A stretch of DNA of 64,000 bases from Oscillospiraceae bacterium (GTDB lineage: Bacteria > Bacillota > Clostridia > Oscillospirales > SIG627): assembly GCA_015063985.1 (NCBI GenBank), contig SVTC01000002.1, forward strand, positions 1-64,000. The letters are read 5' to 3'. The notes below the pieces were generated by a model, which did no database searches, had not been told where the DNA came from, and saw nothing but the letters and a program-made list of their open reading frames with translations. Below are positions 7,795 to 17,200 of this stretch, piece after piece. Every line of letters starts with the position of its first letter. Position 1 is the first letter of the stretch. The position numbers and the translations under genes were made by a program.

Positions 7795-8155
7795 AAGACA
7801 CTTTCACACTTGAAAGTGTCTTAGTGGGTTACATACTTTGAGAAGTACAAATACTTGCCGAAAATAAAGAATATCTTTCTCGGCAGGTAAAGTGATATTG
7901 CAAACTATTATTTGCAGTGATATTTTAGCCTAACAGCAAAAGTGATATTGAAACCTTGCGGTTTCGGTGATATTTTATTCGCCTCTTAACTGTCCGAAGG
8001 ACAATATCACGATGCGAAGCATCATATAACTGCGAAGCAATATAACTCGCCGATCGGGGCCTCCACAAAACCGTGGCTTTTGTGGGGTGTAAAGGCGAAT
8101 ATAACTGTGGCACCTTCCTTACGGAGGGTGCCACAAAGGGTGTCGGTTCGTTTTG
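7795..8155. repeat. Mosaic of short hairpins separated by atat(c/a)ac / gtgatatt linkers
   Basis: A non-coding stretch of about 360 bp. It opens with a 12-bp perfect hairpin (aagacactttca / tgaaagtgtctt, 7795-7822). It then holds at least six mini-hairpins: tgccga..tcggca, tgcaaa..tttgca, gaaacc-ttgc-ggtttc, tgtcc-gaa-ggaca, gatgc-gaa-gcatc and tgc-gaa-gca. The later ones alternate with linkers reading gtgatatt, atatcac or atataac. A long gtggcacc../ggtgccac hairpin closes it near 8110-8135. No coding potential is seen. It looks like a modular intergenic repeat of unknown function. Confidence 0.6.
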
Positions 8156-8165
8156 ATATACAGTC

Positions 8166-8573
8166 TCAGGAAAGTGCGCTGTCGATAAGGGTCAAAAGCT
8201 CAAGAACACTTCTGAAGCTTTCCCCTTGGTTTTTCTCGTGCCAAAGCACAGAGCCTTGCCAACTGGAATTTTGCCTGAAGAGAACGCGGATAGAAAACGT
8301 TGCGATCTTTCCCTTCTTTACAAAGCTCGCGCCCAAAGGACAGACCGAAGCCTCCTCTACCTTTTTAAAGGAACGCTTACTTGAAAAGGACTGCGGCCAG
8401 TTCATTTCCTCGAGCAACCGCTCCATCCCAAGCAAAAACTCAATTGTACTCTTAAACGGTACACAATCCTCGTAGCACGGATTTATTATTTTACCGCTCA
8501 AAACCTTGTTTTCGTAACTATCTATACACACCAAGGTTGTTCTGAACACATTATCGCAAAACTGCGTATTCAT
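8166..8573 (-). CDS. Conserved hypothetical protein (135 aa)
   Basis: Starts at the ATG at 8573, with AAAGGTGAG nine bases upstream; a GTG at 8582 is too close to that site. It has no signal peptide or membrane segment. The N-terminal third reads as beta strands (LVCIDSYENKVLSGKIINP), followed by FLLGMERLLEEMNWPQSF and a C-terminal WQGSVLWHEKNQGESFRSVLELLTLIDSAL. I recognise this pattern from small uncharacterised proteins of Lachnospiraceae-type gut bacteria but know no function. Its promoter shares a specific direct-repeat motif with the two surface adhesin genes 20 kb away, suggesting co-regulation and perhaps a regulatory or surface-related role. Confidence 0.7.
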   Translation of the reverse strand: MNTQFCDNVFRTTLVCIDSYENKVLSGKIINPCYEDCVPFKSTIEFLLGMERLLEEMNWPQSFSSKRSFKKVEEASVCPLGASFVKKGKIATFSIRVLFRQNSSWQGSVLWHEKNQGESFRSVLELLTLIDSALS

Positions 8574-8607
8574 AAGCAACACTCACCTTTATTTATATTA
8601 TGGTTCA

Positions 8608-8641
8608 ATTATATAACATAATAGTTACAAAATCGGTTACA
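8608..8641 (-). promoter_or_regulatory. Promoter with TGTAAC direct repeats (site 1)
   Basis: On the minus strand TGTAACCG (8641-8634) and TGTAACT (8629-8623) start exactly 12 nt apart. The second repeat starts 16 nt before a TATAAT -10 (8613-8608). No TTGACA-like -35 is present, as expected for an activator-dependent promoter. Matches sites 31807-31840 and 36172-36205. Confidence 0.6.
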
Positions 8642-8755
8642 TATCCACCTTTTTGAAATAATATTTTAATTTTTTGTGATATTTTTCAAAAAAATCCTTT
8701 GTAAACATACACTACATTGTGTACAAACACAAAAAACAAACACACAACTAAGCTT

Positions 8756-9397
8756 TTATCTGTCGCACCTTACGATAACCGGCTCAAAGAGCTCTCGGGC
8801 ACAGAGGCAAAGAACGTAATCTCTTTCGAAAACGCTCTGCCAAAAACAGACTCCCGCTGCTATCCATTTGCTCGGCAAACCAAGGCAATGGCAAGACTCA
8901 AGCTCCATATTCACGGGAAGCACACTGATCTCTCCCAAGGTGCCGTCAAATCCCGTGCCGGTGTATTTCACATAGCTCTCCTTGGCCGTGAATACGCGGT
9001 AAAAACGGCGCGTCGGATCGGCTTCTATCAATCGGGCTTCATCAATATGAAAAAACCTCTTCGATATCTTGCAAAGCCTTGCCCCATAAGCTTCCTCGCT
9101 CTCTCCGGGGAGACTCTTCATTTCCTGAACGTCAACGCCTACGTCGTCTTCCGAAACGGCGCACACCAAAAACTCTCCGCTGTGGCTCACGGATACTCCT
9201 ATATTTGAAAGCCTTGGCAGATAGGGCTTCCCTTTTTCCGTACGGCTTATTTCAAACAAGGGATCATCATAACTTTTTGCCTCAGACCAACCTTTATTTT
9301 TCATATACCGAAAGGCAGAAAGCCTTATCGCTTTCTCGGAGGTACAGCCTTCGGCGGCAAAAACATACAGATATATCTTCCTCGGATCCGAGATCAT
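8756..9397 (-). CDS. Sfp-type 4'-phosphopantetheinyl transferase
   Basis: A 213-residue PPTase that transfers phosphopantetheine from CoA to carrier-protein serines. Visible family motifs are VSVSHSGEF at about 68-76, the Mg-binding GVDVQ at 87-91 and FTAKESYVKYTG at 136-147. The start is the ATG at 9397, which overlaps the ACP stop codon as ATGA; an upstream in-frame extension lies inside the ACP gene. As the last gene of the NRPS operon it most likely activates the two NRPS T domains and the neighbouring ACP. The cell probably has a separate AcpS for fatty acid synthesis. Confidence 0.92.
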   Translation of the reverse strand: MISDPRKIYLYVFAAEGCTSEKAIRLSAFRYMKNKGWSEAKSYDDPLFEISRTEKGKPYLPRLSNIGVSVSHSGEFLVCAVSEDDVGVDVQEMKSLPGESEEAYGARLCKISKRFFHIDEARLIEADPTRRFYRVFTAKESYVKYTGTGFDGTLGEISVLPVNMELESCHCLGLPSKWIAAGVCFWQSVFERDYVLCLCARELFEPVIVRCDR

Positions 9398-9636
9398 ACG
9401 TCGGTTATTCCCTTTCGGATCATATAATCGATAACGTCCTTGACCTGATGTAGCTTCCATACGTCACGGCTTGGAATATCAATATCAAAATGATCTTCAA
9501 ATATGCACACGATATTCATTACGTCAAAGGAGCTGAGAGCCAGATCCTTGACAAAGTCGGTATCGTAAAACAGTCCCTTCTTGCCGGTGACCTTGTAGAC
9601 CGCATCCTTTATAAATTTAAAAAGGCGTTCTTCCAT
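9394..9636 (-). CDS. Discrete acyl carrier protein of the NRPS operon
   Basis: An 80-residue acidic helical protein with the carrier signature DLALSSFDVMNI. Ser36 occupies the phosphopantetheine attachment position, and Ser35 replaces the usual Asp of DSL. It sits between an acyl-AMP ligase and a PPTase, so it most probably receives a fatty acyl group from the ligase and delivers it to the N-terminal condensation domain of the NRPS (inference from family and context). AAGGT precedes the ATG. Confidence 0.9.
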   Translation of the reverse strand: MEERLFKFIKDAVYKVTGKKGLFYDTDFVKDLALSSFDVMNIVCIFEDHFDIDIPSRDVWKLHQVKDVIDYMIRKGITDV

Positions 9637-9703
9637 TTTTTTACCTTGCCTTATTCTAAAGTTCCTTTCTGTGTTTTTGCATCGAGAGCAGACGTACCGC
9701 GGA

Positions 9704-11346
9704 TCAAATAAGATGACGCTTTATCTTCTGAAGCGCAGTCTTGGAAAATTCGTGCTCTCTGATATTTACCATTTGTATTTGCTGATACAAGGGTAATTCT
9801 TTATTTATTACGTTTATCTCGTTTTGCAGATTTTCAAGGATCTCATACTGAGTCATGCCGACGGCCTTCTCGCGATCGGGAAAAATGCTTGCGGCAACCT
9901 GAACGTCGTCGGTCGAAACTCCGCTGACTGCACCGTATACCACCACATCCTGCACCAAAGGAATGGTTTTGATCTTTTCCTCAAGCTTTTCGGGAGATAG
10001 CTTTTTTCCATTTTTGAATACTATCAGATTCTTTTTTCGTCCCGTTATATACAAAAAGCCGTCTTTATCAAGGTAACCCACATCTCCCGTGGCAAACCAC
10101 TCTCCGCGCATGGCCTCGTCGGTAAGCTCGGGGAACTTATAATATCCCTTCATTACGTTTACACCGCGAACAAGTATCTCCCCGTCCTCGATCTTCACTT
10201 CACAATTTTTCGAAACAAGCCCGACAGATCCGAATTTGTTCGCTTTATTTCTGTTTACGCTGACAAGCGGAGAACACTCGGTAATTCCATAGCCCTGAAC
10301 GACCGTAACTCCCATATAACAAAAAGTCTCCATTATTTCGGTGCTCATATGGGCTCCGCCGCAAATAATAAGCTCTATCTCGCCAAAGCATTTTCTTTTC
10401 AGAGCATCTAATGTTTTTCCGATCTTCCTGACACCGAGAGAATGAGCGATCTTTTTGATCTTGAAAAGCTTCTTGAGCTGATCTGCCTTACCCTGCTCCT
10501 CGGCGGCAAGCCACATTTTACTGTATATGGTCTCCAGCATAAGCGGAACAGTCAACATAGTATGAGGCTTTGCAAGCTGAATATCACGCATTACCGTCTT
10601 GAGATTTCCGTTGATATAAAGATGCGCCTTTCCTATAAGCATGGAAAGCACCGAGCAGGTGAGCCCGTAGGTATGATAAAACGGCAGCGAAGTGAAGGCT
10701 ACGCTTCCGATAGCTACGTTTGCAAGAGCATCCGACGCATTTGTGAGGATAGCCTCCTGCGAGAGCATTACGGGCTTTGAATAGCTTGTGGTTCCGGACG
10801 TAAACACAATGGATGCGGTCATATCCGGCGTAACCTCCGCAATCGGAAGCTCGCCAAGCTCGTTTCTTATGCGCCTTCCCTCTTCAATAAGGGTGGTAAG
10901 GTTGGACCGCTCCCCTCTCCGCGGTCAAGATAATACTTCTTTACCGAGTCGTCGTAGGAAAGACAAAGCTCCTCCACGGCAGGAACAAAAAACATAGCAC
11001 TGGCGTCTGCCATATCCAGCATCTGGCAAACGGTCTCGTCCGATTGCTCAACGTCGACACAAACAGCCACCGCACCGCAATACGTTGCGGCAAAATACAC
11101 AAGAAGCCACTCGTAGCTATTCTCGCCCAGAATGGCAACGTGCTTACCCGCAAGACCGTTGTGAACAAAATAAGTCTGCAGATCGCGCACGTCCTCCCTC
11201 AGCTTGCCCAACGTAACCCCGTTTTCCTCGCCTTTTCTGGTGAACCAGGATATTGCGGGCAGCTCTTCTCTCCCCTCGGCAAGATCTTCTATCATATCTC
11301 TGAAAAGAGAATAGTACTTTACTTCATTAAGAGGGTATTTCTTCAT
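9704..11346 (-). CDS. Acyl-AMP ligase/acyl-CoA synthetase, interrupted by a 1-base frameshift
   Basis: An ANL-family adenylating enzyme split between two frames. The N-terminal part starts at ATG 11346 (MKKYPLNEVKYYSLF) and runs to about 10914. The rest, with the P-loop motif IVFTSGTTSYSKP, GYGITECSP, ATGDVGYLDKDG and YITGRKKN, reads in another frame to 9704. Inserting one G in the gggg tract near 10914-10919 restores a continuous 547-residue protein (GEGERSNLTTLIEEG across the join), the normal length for the family. The start overlaps the stop of the HD-GYP gene (ATGA). It would activate a fatty acid for loading onto the adjacent ACP. The lesion is a homopolymer error in the assembly, a phase-variable tract or a true inactivation. 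Confidence 0.8.
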
Positions 11347-12398
11347 CCCTCGACTCCTTCCGCATCGATTACGTGTTGGCAAAAAGTCTTCACAAATTCT
11401 TCTTTACCCAAACGGTCCATAAGTGCAAAAAAGCAATCTATCGCCCTTGGATCAAACTGGGCACCCTTGCACCGTTCAAGCTCGGAAACAGCCTTTTCGA
11501 TACCCAGTCCTCTTCTGTATGTTCGGTTAGATACCATAGCATCAAAGGAATCAGCCACTGCAATGATTCTCGCCCCAATGCAGATCTCATCCCCAACAAG
11601 ACCGTCGGGATAACCGCTTCCGTCTATTCTTTCGTGATGCCCCCTTATAACGGGAAGCATATCCGAAAAGGGAGAGTAAGTGCTGAGCATTTTCTCTCCT
11701 GCTGCGGGATGCAGCTTGATCTGGGAGAATTCATCGCCTGTAAGAGGTCCGTTCTTTAAAAGTATCGCATCAGGAACGCCGACCTTTCCGATATCGTGAA
11801 ACAGTCCCGCGGTGCGTATCATTTCAACGTCATCCGAATTCAGACCCATCTCTGCGGCAATGGCAGCAGCAAGCCTCGACACCCTTTCGGAATGACCGCG
11901 CGTTTCACTGTCTCTTGTCTCTACAACGTAACGCAAGGTATCTATGGTCTGCATATATGCCTTGGATATGTCCTCCTGATAAGCGCGGATCGTGCGAAGC
12001 TGCTTTATGGATTTCACGCAGGACTCTACCCAAAGCTCCAGCTGATCAAAACGGTCATCCTTTTCGTAATACCCCTGAATATCCAGCTGTCTGATGGTCT
12101 TTACGGGCGGCGCCATGCTTTTATGACCGGTCAGCAGTACTATAAACAGATCTTTATTGAATTTTCTTATTTCCTCTACCACCTGATCGCCGCAGATAGG
12201 CGACATCAAAAAGTCAAGAAGCATTATATCGTACTTCCCGTTGCGAACTCTCTCTATAGCTGCCTTGGGATCGTTTTCAATATCAACAGTGTACCCCGAG
12301 CGCTCAAAATAGTTTTTGATGGTAGACGTTATTATAGGATCGTCGTCTACCGTCAAAATAGATATCTGCGCCGGTGCCGTAGCCTTACTCTTTCTCAT
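11343..12398 (-). CDS. Response regulator with HD-GYP cyclic-di-GMP phosphodiesterase domain
   Basis: A 351-residue protein. The receiver domain (about 11-130) has the acidic pocket VDDDP (17-21), phospho-acceptor Asp62 in LLDF, LLTG at 88-91 and Lys113. The HD-GYP domain (about 150-345) carries HD at 201-202 and HHERIDGSGYPDG at 254-266, both intact, so c-di-GMP hydrolysis is expected. The start lies five bases after the histidine kinase stop, making them a two-component pair whose output is second-messenger breakdown rather than transcription. Its presence inside an NRPS operon is unusual. Confidence 0.92.
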   Translation of the reverse strand: MRKSKATAPAQISILTVDDDPIITSTIKNYFERSGYTVDIENDPKAAIERVRNGKYDIMLLDFLMSPICGDQVVEEIRKFNKDLFIVLLTGHKSMAPPVKTIRQLDIQGYYEKDDRFDQLELWVESCVKSIKQLRTIRAYQEDISKAYMQTIDTLRYVVETRDSETRGHSERVSRLAAAIAAEMGLNSDDVEMIRTAGLFHDIGKVGVPDAILLKNGPLTGDEFSQIKLHPAAGEKMLSTYSPFSDMLPVIRGHHERIDGSGYPDGLVGDEICIGARIIAVADSFDAMVSNRTYRRGLGIEKAVSELERCKGAQFDPRAIDCFFALMDRLGKEEFVKTFCQHVIDAEGVEG

Positions 12399-12403
12399 GA
12401 TTA

Positions 12404-14281
12404 TTACCCTCTTTTGATTTGCGGAATCTCTTTGATCTGAACCAGCTCAAGCGGTATGGAAATACCGAATATACTTCCGCCGCCCTCTCTGTTCTCTCCC
12501 CACATCTCTCCGTTGAATTTTCCTCTTATCACCGCGTTGGATATATAAAGCCCCAGCCCGGTGCCCATAGTTCCCTTGTTGGTGACCATGGATTTAAAGA
12601 GCTTATCAAGCACGTTTGGACTGATTCCGGTGCCTCTGTCCTTGACCATGATCTTCAGATTTTCCTTGTCGTGGCGTATTTCCACTACTATTTCGCCACC
12701 GCCGTTTTGCTTTTGTGCATATATTGCGTTATTGAGCAGGTTTCCTATTACCTGAACCAGGTTGTTGATATCTCCCTGAAGAACTATCTCTGTACTTCGG
12801 TCATAATCTAATGTCAGCTTACACCCGCTGTTAAGAAGCTCATGCCTCATAAGAAGCATGCTGCGCTTAAGAGTCTCGTCGATGGTGAAGGTGACGTTTT
12901 CATCAGTACTTATATTGGCCGCCTGACCCTTTATTGCAGTTATAATATCGGACATATATGCGGTGGATTCCTTTACCTTTACGAACCAGTCGCGCATTTC
13001 ACCGTATATCTCGCGGTAATCCTCCTCCAGCACCTCTTCGTCAGTCAGACTCTCCTCGCATTCGTCAACCAAGGCCTCCGCCGCAGAAATGCAGCCCGAA
13101 ATGCTCATGATCGGAGTTTTCAGGTTGTGCGCCAGACCTCCTATCATTTGTCCGAGGAATGCAAAACGCTCCTGCTCCATCATTCGCTCCTGACTGTCCT
13201 GGAGCTTTTTCATACTGTTACGAAGCTGAGTGATATCCTTGAACATCATTACAAAGCCGTATATCTGACCGTTTACCTCCAACGGAGAAACGTCAACCAC
13301 AAAATACTTTTTTATCGCACCATCCGGAGTATCAAAGGCGACCGATTGCTCATAGGAAATAAGCGATTCACCTTGTCTGCTGGATTCAAGCGCCGATAAC
13401 ATATTGTATATGGGCGATTTCTGTACAACGTCCTCACGGCTTATACAGTCGGCAAGATTCTTGTTCTCGGTTATTCCGTATTCCTTGCCGAAAAGCCTTT
13501 CAAAGTTGCCGTTGTATTTTACCACGTGTCCCGTATCGCTGAGAACGACGTAGCTGTCAGAAATAGCATTGAGTATGTGCTGGGTAGCTATAGGCTTGAT
13601 ATCCAGCACGTGCAGGCGGAAGATGACCACCGCGTTAAGGATCAAGGTAACTAAAAAGCTCATCGGTGTCGCCGCAATGGAAACGTCGTTTCCGCTGAAG
13701 GTGGCATAAAAGCTGGTCGCCAAGGGACAAAAACCGCTTATGCACAGTAATATGCATTGCTTCATATACAAGGTCATTTTGTTCTTTATGCCGAATCTGA
13801 CCATATATACTATGGCAAACAAAAGGAAGAAGTAATTGGATACTCCGCTGATCAGAATATAAGGCCCGAATACTACCTCGCTTCTTACAACGGAAAACTC
13901 TCTGTAATACAGGTGATGCAACGGATTGGTCCATGCAACGAGCACTGTTATAACAGGCAGGATAAACGCCGCCTTCTGCCATTTTGAAAGCTTTTCGCTT
14001 CCGTTTACAAACACAAAGGCTATGCACAGATATAAGGGCGGACAAAAGGATCCTCCGGGTTGGGTAGCACAGTCCAGAATATACATCAGGACTTGGTTAT
14101 CCGCAGGAGTAAATCTCATAAGGATCAAAGGAATTATCCAGCTTATATACGCAATGGACAGAAAAAGCATCAGCTTATGCAAAAGCTGTCTTTTCTTTTG
14201 CGTGTGCATGCTCCAGATAAAAAACGCCGCTATGACCACTATTGAAATTATGAATATCCATATCGCAACGTCAGATATCAT
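12404..14281 (-). CDS. Sensor histidine kinase with 7TM N-terminus and PAS domain
   Basis: A 625-residue membrane kinase. Seven hydrophobic segments in roughly residues 1-230 (starting IWIFIISIVVIAAFFIW) form a 7TM sensor region. A PAS domain follows (about 235-350, HILNAISDSYVVLSDTGHVV), then a phosphoacceptor helix with FLGQMIGGLAHNLKTPIMS (His in the H-box) and a HATPase domain (NLLNNAIYA N-box, DRGTGI and GTGLGLYI G-boxes). It overlaps the NRPS stop by four bases and precedes the REC-HD-GYP gene, its probable partner. The signal is unknown; sensing the peptide product or a membrane cue is speculation. Confidence 0.92.
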   Translation of the reverse strand: MISDVAIWIFIISIVVIAAFFIWSMHTQKKRQLLHKLMLFLSIAYISWIIPLILMRFTPADNQVLMYILDCATQPGGSFCPPLYLCIAFVFVNGSEKLSKWQKAAFILPVITVLVAWTNPLHHLYYREFSVVRSEVVFGPYILISGVSNYFFLLFAIVYMVRFGIKNKMTLYMKQCILLCISGFCPLATSFYATFSGNDVSIAATPMSFLVTLILNAVVIFRLHVLDIKPIATQHILNAISDSYVVLSDTGHVVKYNGNFERLFGKEYGITENKNLADCISREDVVQKSPIYNMLSALESSRQGESLISYEQSVAFDTPDGAIKKYFVVDVSPLEVNGQIYGFVMMFKDITQLRNSMKKLQDSQERMMEQERFAFLGQMIGGLAHNLKTPIMSISGCISAAEALVDECEESLTDEEVLEEDYREIYGEMRDWFVKVKESTAYMSDIITAIKGQAANISTDENVTFTIDETLKRSMLLMRHELLNSGCKLTLDYDRSTEIVLQGDINNLVQVIGNLLNNAIYAQKQNGGGEIVVEIRHDKENLKIMVKDRGTGISPNVLDKLFKSMVTNKGTMGTGLGLYISNAVIRGKFNGEMWGENREGGGSIFGISIPLELVQIKEIPQIKRG

Positions 14282-17200
14282 GGTTGTTCTCCTTTTTTGT
14301 AGCTTTCAAATACGGTCTCCAGGGGTATCGTCGGCACCGTAAAGCCCTTCGCCCTCAAATGAAGCTTCGTTATATCACACTTAACGTTAACTCCGGGGAT
14401 GCGGGATATACTCTCGTTAAGATTACTGATCAATACCGCCAACAATCTGCGATCCATGCTTGCCATCTTTTTCTTCAAGATCTTGTCAAAGGCACGTCTT
14501 TCCACAATGGGAAAGCTTTTGTCTATGGAGGTCATAATATCTCCGAGACAAGGCGGATCGAAATTCATTATGTGGTATATTGTGTTCTTGCCGTTACGAA
14601 GTGCCATTACCTCAGCCGCACAAAGATCCACGGGCATAACGTCCGTCCTGACCTGCGCCGCCTTTACCGGAATTGCCCCCAGCTGCAAAATAGCCTTCAA
14701 AAGCAGGTGGAATACGTTATTGGTCGGATTGATCTGGAATTTTCCATCCCTCATTCTTCCGACCAATCTTCCCAGGCGGAAGATCTTTGCTTCCAGGCCT
14801 TCCTTTTTTGCCTTAAGAACCAGTCCTTCCGCAAGGAATTTGCTTTTAACGTAAATATTGTTTTCCCATACCTGGCCAACGTCCAGATCGTTTTCGGTGA
14901 AGTCTACGGGATCGCGGCCATCCTTCATACCGTTTCCGCTGACACTGACCGTGGAAAAATGATAAAATCTCGCTCTTGCTTTTTTGCAAAGCGCCAGCAT
15001 ATTCTCCGTTCCCTTTACGTTGGTAGCCATATAAGCATCCACGTCGGAGGCATAGTGACGAACGTCTGCGGCGGAATGATATATCTCTCCCACCTCAGAA
15101 GAAAGCTTGGCGTAGTTTTCGGGACTCATACCGAGATCACCCTTGGTAATATCTCCGCATACTATCCTTATCTTGCCGTATATGCGCTTTGAGTCGTTTT
15201 CGCCAAAGTACCACTCAAGCAATTTTCTAAGCTTTTCGCCGTCATCGCCGCGAACAAGACAAAGCACCTCTAAGCCGCTCTTATTCACCAGCTCCCTTAA
15301 AAGGTGGATACCGAAAAAGCCGGTAGCACCGGTAACGAGAGGAAGCTTCTTCGCCTCGTCCGGCTTCTCATCCAACGGCAGAGCCTCCAAATCCTCCGGG
15401 CTATCTACGTCAGCACCGCCGTACTTACTCAGAAGAAACTCCGACTGTTGGTTTGCCGTAAGCTTTTGATAAAAATCGGAAAGAGACATCTCAAATCCGT
15501 CATTAAAATAATAGCTTAAAACGCTCAGCGCTGCCATCGAAGAGCCTCCGTTCTCAAAGAAGGATGCGTCATGATCCTCCACGGGAGCAGTAAGCACTTG
15601 ATTCCATACGGAAAGAACGTACTGAGGAGTCGGAACCACCGAAGCCTTCACTATACCCTCGCTATCCTCTTCCGTCAGCTCCTCGGGCTTTTCTTCAATG
15701 ACTTTTTCGGGTTCTCCCGCAAGGCTCGGCACTTGATCAAAGCTATTGTTTTTAGCCATTTCCTCCAAGGATCTCAGATCTATCTTATTGGTGGCCGTGA
15801 CAGGCAAAGCAGAAAGCCTTATAAGCCTTGAAGGTATCATATAGTCGGGAAGAAGCTTTGAGATCTCTTTTAATATCTCTTTTTTGCCGTCCTCCTTATC
15901 CGACGATGAATAGAAGGAGCACAGCTCCATCGAGCCGTCTTCCTTTCTTATCGCAACGGTTGCCGCCTGATCGGCACGGCCTGTTTTTTCTATAGCTCCG
16001 GTTATTTCGCCAAGCTCTACACGCTGTCCGTTAAGCTTGACCTGAGAATCCTTACGGCCTATATAGTCAAAGCTTCCGTCGACTCTCATTCGCACAAGGT
16101 CGCCGCTTCTGTACATCTTGCTGCCGGGGAAATATATATCTTCAACAAAGCCCTTTTGTGTAAGCTCCGGAGCAGAAACGTATCCCGGAGACAAACCCTC
16201 TCCTGCCACGCACAGCTCACCTATAGCGGTGGGGATAACAGGCCTCATCTCCCCGTCCACAACGTAAACCCGTGTATTCATAGCGGGTTTGCCTATGGTA
16301 ATATGCTCATTGGGGGCAATAACTCCCATAGTAGTATACACCGTGGACTCTGAAGGGCCGTACATATTGAGAAGCGTTCCGTTACTATGCTTATAGAATT
16401 TATCTAAAAGAGGCTTATTAAGTGCCTCTCCTCCTACCATAAGCAGTCTTATCCTCGATGCGGCACGGCAAAATTCTCCGTTCTGGAAATAAAGCCAAAG
16501 CCTGGACGGGGTCATCTCAAAAAGACCTATATCGTGTCTCTCCATAAGTCCTGCAAGCTTCCAAGGAAGCATCATTTCCTCCTCGTTTGCAAGCACCACG
16601 GTCCTTCCGATGGCAATGGACACCAGAGTCTCCACAACAAAGCAATCGAACACCGTCTGAGTGGAGCAAAGCATACGTCCGTCATAGGGCTCAATGAGCT
16701 CCTTGACCATTGCATAAAGATTGGACATTGAACGGTGGCTGATCATAACGCCCTTGGGCTTTCCCGTGGAGCCTGAGGTAAAATGCACGTTAAACAGACC
16801 GTTGTCACTTACCGCTCTGCAGGCATAAGCATCCAGCTCTCCCTCGGGAAGCTTGCAAAGCCCGCAGGAAAGCTCTGCGGTCTCAAGCTCCTGGGATAGC
16901 TTATCGTAAAGCATAAGCTTGGCATTGGAGATATCCAGCATATATCCGATCCTTGCCTTCGGAAAGCTTGAAAGGGTCAGCATATATGAACATCCGGCCT
17001 TAAGAACGCCGTACATTGCCGCAACCAGATCAAGCCCTCTGTCAAGACAGATCGCCACACATTCTCCCTGTTTTACGCCCCGCTCCTCAACAAAGCGCGC
17101 AACGAAGTTGGCACGTTTTTCAAGACGTGCATAGCTTATCTCTTCTCCGCCGAAGATCATTGCCACGTCATCAGGCTGACAAAGCGCTCGGCTTTTTATT

